Of a DNA stretch of 64,000 nucleotides, positions 53,153 through 63,291 are shown piece by piece. Below the pieces are notes generated by a model that ran no database searches, had not been told where the DNA came from, and saw nothing but the letters and a program-made list of their open reading frames with translations. A program made the translations under genes and the position numbers. The DNA is taken from the NCBI RefSeq assembly GCF_016806065.1, contig NZ_CP032405.1, positions 3,376,001-3,440,000 on the forward strand, given 5' to 3'. The number at the start of each line of letters is the position of its first letter. The first letter of the stretch is position 1. Source of the DNA: Rhizobium rosettiformans. Lineage in GTDB: Bacteria > Pseudomonadota > Alphaproteobacteria > Rhizobiales > Rhizobiaceae.

Positions 53153-54079
53153 ATGGCTGAAATCACTGCAGCACTGGTAAAAGAACTGCGCGAAAAGTCC
53201 GGCGCAGGCATGATGGATTGCAAGAAGGCTCTGACCGAAAACAACGGTGACATCGAAGCCGCCATCGACTGGCTGCGCGCCAAGGGTATCGCCAAGGCCG
53301 ACAAGAAGTCGGGCCGCACGGCTGCTGAAGGCCTGATCGGCATCAACGGCGCCGGCACCTCGGCCGTGGTCGTCGAAGTCAACTCCGAAACCGACTTCGT
53401 CGCCCGCAACGACGCCTTCCAGGACCTCGTCCGCGGTGTGGCTTCGGTAGCCATCGGCACCGACGGTTCCGTCGAGGCGATCGGCGCGGCCACCTATCCG
53501 GCCACCGGCAAGACCGTCACCGACACCATCAAGGATGCGATCGCCCATATCGGCGAGAACATGACGCTGCGCCGCGCCGTCAAGCTCTCGGTCGAAGACG
53601 GTGTCGTCGCGACCTACATCCACAATGCCGTTGCTGACGGCCTCGGCAAGCTCGGCGTTCTCGTCGCGCTCAAGTCGACCGGCAACAAGGACGTTCTGGC
53701 TGCCATCGGCCGTCAGGTCGCCATGCACATTGCCGCGACGAACCCGCTCGCCATCCGTTCGGAAGAAGTCGACGCCGCTGTTGCCGAGCGCGAGCGCAAC
53801 GTCTTCATCGAGCAGTCCCGCGCTTCGGGCAAGCCGGACGCCATCATCGAAAAGATGGTTGAAGGCCGCATGCGCAAGTTCTTCGAGGAAGTCGCCCTTC
53901 TCTCGCAGGCTTTCGTCATCAACCCGGAAGTGACTGTCGGCGACGCCATCAAGGCTGCCGAAAAGGAAGCCGGCGCTCCGATCGAAGTCACCGGCATGGC
54001 TCGCCTGCTGCTCGGCGAAGGCATCGAGAAGGAAGAATCCGACTTCGCTGCCGAAGTCGCAGCCGCTGCCAAGGGCTGA
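53153..54079 (+). CDS. tsf: Elongation factor Ts
   Basis: Nucleotide exchange factor for EF-Tu. 308 residues: N-terminal UBA-like domain with [16 protein letters not shown] at 11-26, the TDFVARND signature near 80, and the core/coiled-coil domain ([20 protein letters not shown] near 225) with C-terminal [17 protein letters not shown]. Usual partner of rpsB. The 258-base gap to rpsB carries hairpins, so expression may be adjusted between the two. Confidence 0.97.
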   Translation: MAEITAALVKELREKSGAGMMDCKKALTENNGDIEAAIDWLRAKGIAKADKKSGRTAAEGLIGINGAGTSAVVVEVNSETDFVARNDAFQDLVRGVASVAIGTDGSVEAIGAATYPATGKTVTDTIKDAIAHIGENMTLRRAVKLSVEDGVVATYIHNAVADGLGKLGVLVALKSTGNKDVLAAIGRQVAMHIAATNPLAIRSEEVDAAVAERERNVFIEQSRASGKPDAIIEKMVEGRMRKFFEEVALLSQAFVINPEVTVGDAIKAAEKEAGAPIEVTGMARLLLGEGIEKEESDFAAEVAAAAKG

Positions 54080-54110
54080 TTGCTGTTACCCTTCTTCGAG
54101 GGAAAACATC

Positions 54111-54136
54111 GGGCATCGCGTGACAACGCGATGCCC
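54111..54136 (+). terminator. Hairpin between tsf and pyrH
   Basis: Eleven-pair stem GGGCATCGCGT / ACGCGATGCCC, tetraloop GACA, then TTCGTGT. Probably a partial terminator. Confidence 0.7.
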
Positions 54137-54174
54137 TTCGTGTATCCGGCACAGAATTGATCTCGGGAGTATTC

Positions 54175-54897
54175 ATGTCAGCCAAGCCATTGTTCAAGCG
54201 CGTCCTCCTCAAGGCTTCGGGCGAAGCCCTCATGGGTAGCCAGGGATTCGGGATCGATGTGGCAGTGGCCGACCGGATCGCCGGAGACATCGCCGAAGCC
54301 CGCCGCATGGGCGTGGAAGTCGGCGTCGTAGTCGGTGGTGGCAACATCTTCCGTGGCGTGGCTGTCGCGTCGAAGGGTGGCGATCGCGTCACCGGCGACC
54401 ACATGGGCATGCTGGCAACGGTGATCAACGCGCTCGCTCTCGCTACCTCGCTCCGCAAGCTTGATATCGACACCGTGGTTCTCTCGGCCATCGCCATGCC
54501 CGAGATTTGCGAAAGCTTCTCCCAGCGCGCTGCCTTGCACCACCTGGCTCAGGGCAGAGTGGTGATCTTCGCCGGCGGCACAGGCAATCCGTTCTTCACG
54601 ACCGATTCTGCCGCTGCCTTGCGCGCCGCCGAAATTGGCGCACAGGCCATTTTCAAGGGCACCCAGGTGGACGGCATCTACTCGGCCGACCCCAAGAAGG
54701 ACCCGGCCGCAACCCGCTTCGACAGCCTGACCCATGACGAAGTCCTGCAGAAGGGACTTGCTGTCATGGACGTCGCCGCCGTTGCGCTCGCACGCGAAAA
54801 CCATATTCCAATCATCGTCTTCTCGATCCACGAGAAGGGTGGTTTCGGTGAAATCCTCTCCGGCGCCGGCCGTATGACGATCGTTACCGACAACTGA
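54175..54897 (+). CDS. pyrH: UMP kinase
   Basis: Phosphorylates UMP to UDP, needed for pyrimidines and cell-wall precursors. 240 residues from ATG 54175 (MSAKPLFKRVLLKASGEALM), SD CGGGAG. The amino acid kinase fold has VLLKASGEAL, EVGVVVGGGNIFRG, ATVINALALAT and IFAGGTGNPFFTTDSAA. C-terminal NHIPIIVFSI. Precedes frr in the usual cluster; a hairpin GGCGGC/GCCGCC (about 54911-54930) lies between. Confidence 0.96.
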   Translation: MSAKPLFKRVLLKASGEALMGSQGFGIDVAVADRIAGDIAEARRMGVEVGVVVGGGNIFRGVAVASKGGDRVTGDHMGMLATVINALALATSLRKLDIDTVVLSAIAMPEICESFSQRAALHHLAQGRVVIFAGGTGNPFFTTDSAAALRAAEIGAQAIFKGTQVDGIYSADPKKDPAATRFDSLTHDEVLQKGLAVMDVAAVALARENHIPIIVFSIHEKGGFGEILSGAGRMTIVTDN

Positions 54898-54953
54898 TTT
54901 CACATGAATGGCGGCGATCTGATGCCGCCGACTGACAGAGCAATGGGAGAACC

Positions 54954-55517
54954 ATGATGACCGCAGGGGTTGATCTCAACGACATCAAGCGCCGCATGGA
55001 CGGCGCGATCAACGCGTTCAAGCACGACATCGCATCGCTGCGCACCGGCCGGGCCTCCGCCAACGTCCTCGATCCGGTCGTGGTCGAAGCCTATGGTTCG
55101 CGCGTGCCGTTGAACCAGGTCGCCAACGTCACGGTGCCGGAGCCGCGAATGCTCGGCGTGTCGATCTGGGACAAGTCGATGGTGGGTGCCGTCGACCGTG
55201 CGATCCGCGAAGCCAATCTCGGCCTCAATCCGATCGTTGACGGCCAGAACCTGCGTATTCCGTTGCCTGAGCTCAACGAGGAGCGCCGCAAGTCGCTGGT
55301 CAAGGTGGCACACGACTACGCCGAAAAGGCCAAGGTCGCGATCCGGCACGTACGCCGCGACGGCATGGACGGCCTGAAGAAGGCGGAAAAGGACGGCACG
55401 ATCGGTCAGGATGACAGCCGCAGCCAGTCGGAGCGGGTGCAGAAGATGACCGACGAGACGATTGTCGAAGTCGACCGCTTGCTCGCGGACAAGGAAAAGG
55501 AAATCATGCAGGTTTAA
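54954..55517 (+). CDS. frr: Ribosome recycling factor
   Basis: 187 residues, SD TGGGAGAA before the double ATG 54954/54957. Triple-helix domain with [17 protein letters not shown] near 23, [20 protein letters not shown] near 45 and [20 protein letters not shown] near 108. Splits post-termination ribosomes with EF-G. Confidence 0.96.
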   Translation: MMTAGVDLNDIKRRMDGAINAFKHDIASLRTGRASANVLDPVVVEAYGSRVPLNQVANVTVPEPRMLGVSIWDKSMVGAVDRAIREANLGLNPIVDGQNLRIPLPELNEERRKSLVKVAHDYAEKAKVAIRHVRRDGMDGLKKAEKDGTIGQDDSRSQSERVQKMTDETIVEVDRLLADKEKEIMQV

Positions 55518-55567
55518 GGCAGAGTCGTTTCTTTCGAGCACTCTCAACGCCGCCTGGATCCTCGCCA

Positions 55568-56311
55568 ATGTCGACAGTTCAACATCGCATCGTTCCACAG
55601 CATGTTGCGATCATCATGGATGGCAACGGCCGCTGGGCAAACGCCCGGGGGCTTCCCCGGACGTTCGGCCATCGCAAGGGCGTTGAGACTGTCCGTGAGA
55701 CCGTAAAGGCTGCCGGCGAGGCAGGCGTCGGATTTCTGACGCTTTTTGCCTTTTCCTCGGAGAATTGGCGGCGTCCGGAGTCGGAGATCAACGAGCTGTT
55801 TGGCCTGCTCAAGGCGTTCATTCGCCGAGATCTTGCCGATCTGCATAGGGCCGGTATCCGTATTCGGATCATTGGCGATCGTGTCAACCTGCGGGACGAC
55901 ATCCGCTCACTGCTCCTGGAAGCAGAAGAAACCACGACAAACAACACCGGCATGACGCTCGTCATCGCCTTCAACTACGGGTCCCGCGACGAGATCGCAC
56001 GCGCCGCCGCACGCCTGGCGGCCGACGTGAAGGCTGGCCGGCTTGATCCGTCTCAGATCGATGCAAGCAAGCTCAACGACTGCCTGGATACCGCCGGCAT
56101 CCCCGATCCCGATCTGGTGATCCGCACCAGCGGAGAGGAGCGTCTATCGAATTTCCTACTCTGGCAGGCAGCCTATGCCGAATTGATGTTCGTGCCCGAC
56201 TTCTGGCCAGACTTCACGCCGGCACTTTTTGATTCCGTGCTCGAACGATATGCCGCCCGGGACCGCCGGTTCGGCGGCCTTTCGGCCAAAGCCGTGGCCG
56301 TCGGCTCATGA
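55568..56311 (+). CDS. uppS: Undecaprenyl diphosphate synthase
   Basis: Builds the C55 carrier for peptidoglycan. 247 residues: [20 protein letters not shown] near 12 (catalytic Asp in MDGNGRWA), [26 protein letters not shown] near 58, and the C-terminal [20 protein letters not shown] with [14 protein letters not shown]. Isoprenyl diphosphate synthase Z-type family. Stop overlaps the cdsA start. Confidence 0.97.
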   Translation: MSTVQHRIVPQHVAIIMDGNGRWANARGLPRTFGHRKGVETVRETVKAAGEAGVGFLTLFAFSSENWRRPESEINELFGLLKAFIRRDLADLHRAGIRIRIIGDRVNLRDDIRSLLLEAEETTTNNTGMTLVIAFNYGSRDEIARAAARLAADVKAGRLDPSQIDASKLNDCLDTAGIPDPDLVIRTSGEERLSNFLLWQAAYAELMFVPDFWPDFTPALFDSVLERYAARDRRFGGLSAKAVAVGS

Positions 56312-57153
56312 TGCTCACAATGTCGCGAGAGCTCCAGCTTAGAATCGCATCCGCCATCGTGATGATTGCGGTGGTTCTGGCGGCAACCTGGTTCGGCGGT
56401 CTGGCGTTCAAGATCCTGGCTGCCGGTATTGGCCTGTTGATCTATTATGAATGGTCGACGATCACGCGACTCGCGGAAAACAGCATCCGGGCCAATGCCT
56501 TCGGCTGGTTCTCGATGGCAGTAATCAGTCTTAACATGTTGTTCGGGCGGGCGGAATTGACCGTGCCGCTGTTTGCGGGCCTGGTCGTCACGGCTGCAAT
56601 CCCGGCCTTTCTGCGCCGTGTCAGTTGGTGGCAGCCGGGCGGACTGTTTTACGCAGGGCTGAGCGCAATCTCGCTCTCCGCCATTCGCGGCGAAGATTCG
56701 CTCGGTTTCATCGCCATGCTCTTCGTGTTCATCGTCGTGTGGTCGACTGACATTCTTGCGTATTTTGTCGGACGAGCGATCGGTGGGCCGAAGCTTGCAC
56801 CGAAAATCTCTCCCGGCAAGACCTGGTCCGGCGCGATCGGGGGGACTGTGGCCGGCGTAATCGGCGGGCTCCTGATTGCGATGGCGCATTTCCAGGACGT
56901 TGGGCTTTGGGTTGCAATCGTTGCCTTCGCCTTGTCGGTCGCGAGCCAGATCGGCGACCTCTTCGAATCGTTCATCAAGCGCCGTTTCGGCGTCAAGGAT
57001 TCGAGCCGCCTCATACCGGGGCATGGCGGCGTCATGGACCGTGTGGACGGCCTTGTATTTGCCTGTTTTGCCGCGTTCTTCTTGGCGATCGGCAGTTCTG
57101 CCGGCGGTGTCGGTACCGTCGTCTCGATGGGCGCCTTCCTCTTCGGTCTCTGA
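56308..57153 (+). CDS. cdsA: Phosphatidate cytidylyltransferase
   Basis: Makes CDP-diacylglycerol for phospholipids. 281 residues with about eight helices and the CdsA signature near the C-terminus: [20 protein letters not shown], followed by GVMDRVDGL. Its ATG (56308) overlaps the uppS stop. A double ATG start (MMLTMSREL) leaves a few codons of uncertainty. Confidence 0.95.
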   Translation: MMLTMSRELQLRIASAIVMIAVVLAATWFGGLAFKILAAGIGLLIYYEWSTITRLAENSIRANAFGWFSMAVISLNMLFGRAELTVPLFAGLVVTAAIPAFLRRVSWWQPGGLFYAGLSAISLSAIRGEDSLGFIAMLFVFIVVWSTDILAYFVGRAIGGPKLAPKISPGKTWSGAIGGTVAGVIGGLLIAMAHFQDVGLWVAIVAFALSVASQIGDLFESFIKRRFGVKDSSRLIPGHGGVMDRVDGLVFACFAAFFLAIGSSAGGVGTVVSMGAFLFGL

Positions 57154-57218
57154 GGCGGGTAGCTGGCGTCAGGTGACGGGTATAAACTCTCGCTGAAGCG
57201 AGTGCAGGAAACGGACAG

Positions 57219-58352
57219 ATGGATCACATCAGCGCAGTCTTCGGCTTTCTCGGCGGATACATCCTGCCTTACATTCTCATTCTGTCCCTGCTCGTCTTCA
57301 TCCATGAGCTGGGCCATTATCTGGCAGGCCGCTGGTCGGGCATTCGAATTCTGGCATTCTCCGTTGGCTTCGGCCCTGAGCTGGTCGGCTACACCGACAA
57401 GCACGGCACACGCTGGAAAATCTCGGCGATTCCCTTAGGCGGTTATGTCCGGTTCTTCGGCGATGCTGATGCTGCGAGCCGTCCGGACGGTTCCCTTGCA
57501 GAAGAGTTGACCGAAGAAGAGCGCGCCCAGACCCTGAATGGTGCGAAGCTGTGGAAGCGGGCGGTTACCGTCGCCGCGGGTCCCCTTGCAAACTTCCTGC
57601 TCGCCATTGTCATCTTCGCCGGCATGTTCGCCTTTATGGGCAAGCCGGTTTCGGATCCCGTCGTTGCGGACATCAAGGCAGGCAGTGCGGCTGAAGAAGC
57701 CGGCATCCAGCGCGGCGATGTTCTGCTGGCTCTGGACGGCCGCATGATCGAGACCTTCGACGATGTCGTCCGCTACATCACCATGCGTCCGGAAATCCCG
57801 GTGGAAGTCACGGTGCGGCGTGATGGCCAGGAGATCGATTTTGCCCTGACCCCCAAGCGCGCCGTAACCAGCGACCGCTTCGGCAATGAGATGGAAGTCG
57901 GGCAGATCGGAATCATCACCGACCAGCAGGCGGGCAATTTCCGAATCGTGGAGCTGTCGCCGGTCCAGGCGGTGTGGGAAGGCGTGCGCCAGACTGGGCA
58001 CATCATCACCGGGACCTTCGACTATATCGGCAACATGATCGCCGGCCGCATGAATGCCGATCAGCTCGGCGGCCCGGTTCGCGTGGTCCAGGCATCCGGG
58101 CAGATGGCGACGCTCGGCGTTATCGCTCTGTTAAATCTGGCAGCGGTTCTCTCCGTTTCCTTGGGGCTTTTGAACTTGTTCCCAGTTCCGGTCCTTGACG
58201 GCGGCCATCTCGTTCTCTACGCGATTGAGGCAGTGCGGGGGAAGCCCATGGGGCAGGGCGCACAGGAAATCGCGTTCCGCATCGGTATGGCGATGATCCT
58301 GTCTCTGATGGTCTTCGCCACTTGGAATGATATCAGCCGTTTGATTGGCTAA
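57219..58352 (+). CDS. rseP: RIP (site-2) metalloprotease RseP
   Basis: An intramembrane zinc protease that cleaves anti-sigma factors and signal-peptide remnants. 377 residues: zinc motif HELGHYLAGRWSG near 30, a PDZ domain about 125-205 (SAAEEAGIQRGDVLLALDG), and the second catalytic motif LNLFPVPVLDGGHL near 318. Many bacteria have dxr between cdsA and rseP; here only 65 bases separate them. It precedes bamA by 194 bases. Confidence 0.96.
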   Translation: MDHISAVFGFLGGYILPYILILSLLVFIHELGHYLAGRWSGIRILAFSVGFGPELVGYTDKHGTRWKISAIPLGGYVRFFGDADAASRPDGSLAEELTEEERAQTLNGAKLWKRAVTVAAGPLANFLLAIVIFAGMFAFMGKPVSDPVVADIKAGSAAEEAGIQRGDVLLALDGRMIETFDDVVRYITMRPEIPVEVTVRRDGQEIDFALTPKRAVTSDRFGNEMEVGQIGIITDQQAGNFRIVELSPVQAVWEGVRQTGHIITGTFDYIGNMIAGRMNADQLGGPVRVVQASGQMATLGVIALLNLAAVLSVSLGLLNLFPVPVLDGGHLVLYAIEAVRGKPMGQGAQEIAFRIGMAMILSLMVFATWNDISRLIG

Positions 58353-58546
58353 GGCGGGATCCCGCAAGCTGCGAAAGGATTTGTTTACGCTGTTTCAAAT
58401 TGATAGTGGCGATTGGGCCACGCGTTGAAATGAAGTAAACAGAAATTAACGCGCGCACTTGCTTGTAGGGTAAAACCCGTTAAAACCACACACGGGCCGG
58501 AGTCGGGTGCCGACTTTGGGGCAATGGAAGAAGGTATAGTATACAC
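58353..58546 (+). promoter_or_regulatory. bamA upstream region
   Basis: 194 bases, AT-richer than neighbours. CTTGCT-N17-TAAAAC (about 58459-58487) is a plausible promoter; a GGGTAAAACCC hairpin lies inside it and AGTCGG-GTG-CCGACT (58502-58516) in the leader. The start codon is preceded by GGAAGAAGG, a good SD though 13 bases away. Confidence 0.4.
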
Positions 58547-60901
58547 ATGAAGGCTGGTTCAAAGTTTTTGAACGCAGTATCGGCGGTCGCGCTGTCTGCT
58601 GGTGTCGTGTCTTCGGGCGCAGGTATTGCCGTTCTTGCGTCGGCAATTGCTGCCGAAGCCGCAGTGGTTCAGCGTATCGACGTACGCGGAGCTCAGCGTG
58701 TTGGTCCGGAAGCTGTGCGCTCCAACCTTTCGATCCAGCCGGGTCGGACTTTCTCCAATGCCGACATCGATGAATCGGTCAAGCGTCTCTACGCGACCGG
58801 CTTCTTCTCCGATGTCCAGATCTCCGTTTCCGGCGGTACGCTGGTGGTCACGGTTGCTGAAAACCAGCTGATCAATCAGGTGGTCTTCAACGGCAACCGC
58901 AAGATCAAGGACGACAAGCTCCAGGGCATCGTTCAGACGCAGTCCCAGGGTCCTTACAGCGATAGCCTGATCAGCGCCGACATCCAGCGCATCCGCGAAG
59001 CCTATTCCGCCATCGGTCGTTCCGATGTCGAAGTGACGACGCAGGTCGTTCCGGTCGCCGAAGGTCGCGTGAACCTGGCCTTCGTGATCAACGAGGGTGA
59101 GCGCACCAAGATCAGCTCGATCAATTTTGTCGGCAACAGGGCTTATTCCGATGGCCGTCTGGCTGCCGTTCTGCAGACCAAGGAATCGGGTATTCTGTCC
59201 TTCCTGACCCGTAAGGACGTCTACAACGAGGACAAGCTGCGCGCTGACGAAGAAGCGCTGCGCCAGTTCTACTACAACCACGGTTACGCCGACTTCCGCG
59301 TGATCTCGTCCGAAGCTGTCCTCAATGAGACCGGCAACGAATACACGATCAACATCACCGTTGATGAAGGTCAGCGCTATCGCTTCGGCGCAGTCTCGGT
59401 CGAATCGACTGTTGACGGCATCGATGGTTCGGAGCTCCAGGGTCTTCTCGAAACCCGCGAAGGTCAGACCTACAGCGCCCGTGACATTCAGAAGTCGATG
59501 GAAGCCATTTCTCGTCGCGTGTCGTCGGCCGGCTATCCCTTCGCTCGCGTCGTTCCGCGCGGTGACCGCAACTTCGAAACCAACACCATTGGCGTGACCT
59601 ATCTGGTTGACCAGGGCGAACGCGCTTATGTCGAGCGCATCGAAGTGCGTGGTAACACCCGTACTCGCGATTACGTCATCCGCCGCGAATTCGATATCTC
59701 CGAAGGCGATGCCTTCAACCAGGAGACCATCTCGCGTGCCAAGCGTCGCCTGGAAGCTCTCGGTTTCTTCTCGGCCGTCAATATCTCGACTCAGGCCGGC
59801 AGTTCGCCGGACCGTGTGGTTGTGATTGTCGACGTACAGGATCAGCCGACCGGTTCGTTCGGGATCGGTGCCGGTTACTCGGTCGGTGACGGCGGTCTGG
59901 TTCTTGAAGCCTCCGTCGAAGAAAAGAACTTCCTTGGTCGTGGTCAGTTCATCCGCGTTGCCGCCGGTGGTGGTTTCGACGAAACGCAGACCTACAACTT
60001 CTCCTTCACCGAGCCTTACTTCCTCGGTTATCGCCTGGCTGCCGGCTTCGATCTGTTTAAGAGCTCGACCAGCGCGAATTCTTACTATGACTACGAAGAG
60101 CAGGGCGGTACCGTACGCGTCACTGCGCCGATCACCGAAGATCTGGCCACGACGCTGCGTTACACCTACAAGACCCTCGACTATATCAACGACGGCGCCT
60201 TTGGTGCGAATGGTGTTGCCGGTGGCGGTGATGACCGTGTGGCTGATCCGTACATCGATGCAATCACGGGCAGCACCTGGAAGCAGTCGATCCTTGGTCA
60301 CTCGATCGTCTACAACACCGTCGATGACCGCCAGAACCCGCATGAAGGCATCTATGCGAGCTTCACGCATGAATATGCCGGTCTCGGTGGCGATTCCGAA
60401 TACTACAAGGCCTTTGTCCGTGCTCGCGTCTACCACACGCTGTCGGACGAATTCGACATCGTCGGCTCGCTCGCGGGTTCGGCTGGTCATGTCGTTGCCC
60501 TCGGTGACAACCTGAACGTCTTCGATCAGTTCAAGATCGGTGGTAAGGAAATCCGCGGTTTCGACAACAGCGGTATCGGTCCTCGCATCAATGGCGACTC
60601 CATCGGCGGCACGACCTATTTCACGGCCTCGGCTGAAGCGACGTTCCCGCTTCCTCTCGTTCCCCAGGACCTCGGTTTCCGCGGCGCAGTATTCGCAGAT
60701 GCCGGCACGCTCTACGGCAGCGACCTGCGGAGTCAGTCTGGCGTCGTCGGTACCGACATGTCGCTCCGTGCATCGGTCGGTGCAGGCGTGATCTGGAATT
60801 CGCCCTTCGGTGCGCTTCGTGTCGACTACGCGGTCCCGGTCGCCAAGGAAGACTTCGACGATACCCAGGAATTCCGTTTCAGCATGGCGAACCAGTTCTA
60901 A
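58547..60901 (+). CDS. bamA: Outer membrane protein assembly factor BamA
   Basis: Central subunit of the BAM machine. 784 residues: signal peptide (MKAGSKFLNAVSAVALSAGV, cut near AAEA), five POTRA domains (about 35-430; the first begins VVQRIDVRGAQRVGPEAVRS) and the 16-strand Omp85 barrel to the end. The barrel has GSFGIGAGYSVGDGGLVLEA, and the conserved VRGF-like motif of loop 6 appears as IRGFDNSGIGPR near 668. It ends with a C-terminal Phe (FRFSMANQF), as barrel proteins do. Confidence 0.97.
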   Translation: MKAGSKFLNAVSAVALSAGVVSSGAGIAVLASAIAAEAAVVQRIDVRGAQRVGPEAVRSNLSIQPGRTFSNADIDESVKRLYATGFFSDVQISVSGGTLVVTVAENQLINQVVFNGNRKIKDDKLQGIVQTQSQGPYSDSLISADIQRIREAYSAIGRSDVEVTTQVVPVAEGRVNLAFVINEGERTKISSINFVGNRAYSDGRLAAVLQTKESGILSFLTRKDVYNEDKLRADEEALRQFYYNHGYADFRVISSEAVLNETGNEYTINITVDEGQRYRFGAVSVESTVDGIDGSELQGLLETREGQTYSARDIQKSMEAISRRVSSAGYPFARVVPRGDRNFETNTIGVTYLVDQGERAYVERIEVRGNTRTRDYVIRREFDISEGDAFNQETISRAKRRLEALGFFSAVNISTQAGSSPDRVVVIVDVQDQPTGSFGIGAGYSVGDGGLVLEASVEEKNFLGRGQFIRVAAGGGFDETQTYNFSFTEPYFLGYRLAAGFDLFKSSTSANSYYDYEEQGGTVRVTAPITEDLATTLRYTYKTLDYINDGAFGANGVAGGGDDRVADPYIDAITGSTWKQSILGHSIVYNTVDDRQNPHEGIYASFTHEYAGLGGDSEYYKAFVRARVYHTLSDEFDIVGSLAGSAGHVVALGDNLNVFDQFKIGGKEIRGFDNSGIGPRINGDSIGGTTYFTASAEATFPLPLVPQDLGFRGAVFADAGTLYGSDLRSQSGVVGTDMSLRASVGAGVIWNSPFGALRVDYAVPVAKEDFDDTQEFRFSMANQF

Positions 60902-60951
60902 GACTGGCTGTCCAGAACTGCTGACAGGTTGACGTTCTGGAGCGTTTGCTG

Positions 60952-62016
60952 ATGGACCATAATCATTTCTTTCCGCCCCATGTCGGGGTTGCCCTGGCTG
61001 CGCTTGCAGCCCAGACGGGGGCGGAATTGCAGGACGAGAGCCAGGGCGAACGGGTCGTAAGGTCAGTTTCGCCTGTCTCAAGGGCGAAGGAAGGGGATGT
61101 CTGCTACATCCTCTCCCGTCGCAACAAGGAAGAGCTGGCGACCTGCCAGGCGGCTGCAATCTTCTGTGAAAAGCCTCTTCTCTCTCTCATTCCCGATCAT
61201 ATTCCCGTTCTTCTCGCCAAGAGCGCGCAGACGGCCTTTGCTCTTGCAGGCGCAATCCTGCATCCGACGGGCTTGAAGCCCATACGGATGACGACCGAGC
61301 CGGCTCGAATCTCACCGGCAGCCTATGTCGATCCGACGGCAAAGCTCGAAGATGGCGTCGAAGTCGAGCCCATGGCGGTCATCGGTGCCGATGTCGAAAT
61401 CGGCAGTGGTACGCGGATCGGTCCGGGTGCGGTGATCGGTCCCGGTGTTCGCATCGGTCGTGACTGTGTGATTGCCGGTGGCGCCACGATCCAGGTCGCC
61501 CTTGTCGGCAACAATGTCATCATTCATAACGGCGCGCGCATCGGGCAGGACGGTTTCGGTTACGCACCGGGTCCCCGTGGAATGTTGAAGATTGTCCAGA
61601 TCGGCCGCGTGATCATTCAGGACCATGTCGAGATCGGCGCCAACACCACGATCGATCGCGGCACGATGGACGATACCGTGATCGGCGAGGGGACGAAGAT
61701 CGACAACCTCGTGCAGGTCGGCCACAACGTTCGCATCGGCCGCCATTGCGGTATCGTCAGTCAGGTCGGCATCGCCGGCAGCACTGTCATCGGCGACGGC
61801 GTGATGATCGGCGGTGCCGCCGGCATCAACGGCCATATCAAGATTGGTGACGGCGCCCAGATCGCCGCCATGAGCGGCGTCCTGGCCGAGGTGCCGCCCG
61901 GTGAGAAATACGGCGGCGTTCCAGCCCGCCCGTTGAAAGATTATCTGCGCGAGGTGGCCGATACGCTCAGCCGCTACGATAGCCGCGCCAAGGAAAAAGG
62001 AGCCAGCAATGACTGA
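60952..62016 (+). CDS. lpxD: UDP-3-O-(3-hydroxymyristoyl)glucosamine N-acyltransferase
   Basis: Third step of lipid A synthesis. 354 residues from ATG 60952 ([20 protein letters not shown]), SD GGAGCG. N-terminal uridine-binding domain (about 1-115), then hexapeptide repeats of the left-handed beta-helix from about 118 ([20 protein letters not shown]). The catalytic His is in [14 protein letters not shown] near 255. Overlaps fabZ by eight bases. Confidence 0.95.
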   Translation: MDHNHFFPPHVGVALAALAAQTGAELQDESQGERVVRSVSPVSRAKEGDVCYILSRRNKEELATCQAAAIFCEKPLLSLIPDHIPVLLAKSAQTAFALAGAILHPTGLKPIRMTTEPARISPAAYVDPTAKLEDGVEVEPMAVIGADVEIGSGTRIGPGAVIGPGVRIGRDCVIAGGATIQVALVGNNVIIHNGARIGQDGFGYAPGPRGMLKIVQIGRVIIQDHVEIGANTTIDRGTMDDTVIGEGTKIDNLVQVGHNVRIGRHCGIVSQVGIAGSTVIGDGVMIGGAAGINGHIKIGDGAQIAAMSGVLAEVPPGEKYGGVPARPLKDYLREVADTLSRYDSRAKEKGASND

Positions 62017-62476
62017 ACTCGCGAAGAGCGAATTGGGATCGGCTGATATCCTCGAGATCATGAAGCTTCTGCCCCACCGCTATCCCTTCCTGCTGGTGGA
62101 TAAGATCATCGAGATTGACGGCGACAACTCTGCCATCGGCATCAAGAATGTCACGGCGAATGAACCGCATTTCACCGGACACTTCCCGGAAAGCCCGATC
62201 ATGCCGGGCGTCCTTTTGATCGAAGGCATGGCCCAGACCGCCGGCGCCATCTGTGCTCGGCTTCAGGGCGAGGGTGGCAATCTCGTCTACTTCATGACCA
62301 TTGATAATGCCCGTTTTCGCAAGCCTGTTGTGCCGGGTGACCGCGTCGAATTCCACGTCGTCAAGCAGAAGCAGCGCGGCAATATCTGGAAGTTCCATTG
62401 CGACGCCAAGGTCGACGGTGCACTGGTCGCCGAGGCCGACATTGGTGCCATGATCATGCGCAAGGATCAGAAATGA
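62009..62476 (+). CDS. fabZ: 3-hydroxyacyl-[acyl-carrier-protein] dehydratase FabZ
   Basis: Dehydrates 3-hydroxyacyl-ACP in fatty acid synthesis; it competes with LpxA for the same acyl-ACP. 155 residues. [20 protein letters not shown] near 19, then [23 protein letters not shown] near 54, with the catalytic His ([10 protein letters not shown]) and Glu (IEGMAQ). Sits between lpxD and lpxA, with overlaps at both ends. Confidence 0.96.
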   Translation: MTELAKSELGSADILEIMKLLPHRYPFLLVDKIIEIDGDNSAIGIKNVTANEPHFTGHFPESPIMPGVLLIEGMAQTAGAICARLQGEGGNLVYFMTIDNARFRKPVVPGDRVEFHVVKQKQRGNIWKFHCDAKVDGALVAEADIGAMIMRKDQK

Positions 62477-63288
62477 GCCAGATCGCCGCAAGCGCCGTCA
62501 TCCATCCGATGGCCGTGGTCGAAGACGGCGCGGTGATCGGCGAGAATGTGAAGATTGGGCCCTTCTGCCGGGTTGGTGCGCGCGTGACGCTGAAAGACGG
62601 CGTCGAACTGATTTCGAATGCTGTTGTCACCGGTCTGACCGAAATCGGCGCGGGCACGAAGATCCACCCGATGGCCGTGATCGGCGGTGTCTCGCAAAGC
62701 CTGCACGAGGCGGGCGAGGATTCCACGCTGGTTGTCGGTGCAAACTGCACAATGCGCGAAGGCGTGACGATGAACTGCGGCACGGTCGGCGGTGGCGGTA
62801 TCACCCGCGTCGGCGACAACTGCCTGTTCCTGGCGAATTCCCATGTCGCCCATGACTGCATTCTCGGCAATGACATCATCCTGTCCAACAATGTCATGCT
62901 GGCCGGTCATGTTCACGTTGGAGACAAGGCGATTCTCAGCGGTGGCTGCGCCGTGCACCAGTTCACCCGTATCGGCCGTCAGGCATTCATCGGTGGTCTA
63001 TCCGCCGTTGCCTATGATGTCATTCCCTATGGCATGCTGAACGGCAATCCCGGCATTCTCGGCGGCCTGAACGTGGTCGGCATGACACGCGCCGGGATCG
63101 AGCGCTCGGTAATCCACCAGGTCCGTCGCGCCTTCAAGCAGATCTTCGAAAGCGAAGGATCGGCGCGGACGAATGCGGCCGCCATTCGCGACGAATATCT
63201 GGACTGCGCGCCGGTGATCGAGATCCTCGACTTCATCGCCGCCGAAAGCGATCGGGCACTGTCCTCGCCCAATCGCGGCAAGAACTGA
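62473..63288 (+). CDS. lpxA: UDP-N-acetylglucosamine acyltransferase LpxA
   Basis: First step of lipid A synthesis. 271 residues from ATG 62473, which overlaps the fabZ stop (ATGA); a longer frame lies inside fabZ. Left-handed beta-helix of hexapeptide repeats (about 8-190), with the catalytic His in [14 protein letters not shown] near 125, and a C-terminal helical domain ([20 protein letters not shown]). Confidence 0.96.
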   Translation: MSQIAASAVIHPMAVVEDGAVIGENVKIGPFCRVGARVTLKDGVELISNAVVTGLTEIGAGTKIHPMAVIGGVSQSLHEAGEDSTLVVGANCTMREGVTMNCGTVGGGGITRVGDNCLFLANSHVAHDCILGNDIILSNNVMLAGHVHVGDKAILSGGCAVHQFTRIGRQAFIGGLSAVAYDVIPYGMLNGNPGILGGLNVVGMTRAGIERSVIHQVRRAFKQIFESEGSARTNAAAIRDEYLDCAPVIEILDFIAAESDRALSSPNRGKN

Positions 63289-63291
63289 GTG

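Noticed and set aside
58559..61159. Long open frame (866 codons) on the minus strand across bamA
   Set aside because: Fully antisense to a clear BamA gene with POTRA and barrel motifs; long antisense frames are expected in GC-rich coding DNA. No SD and no recognisable domain.
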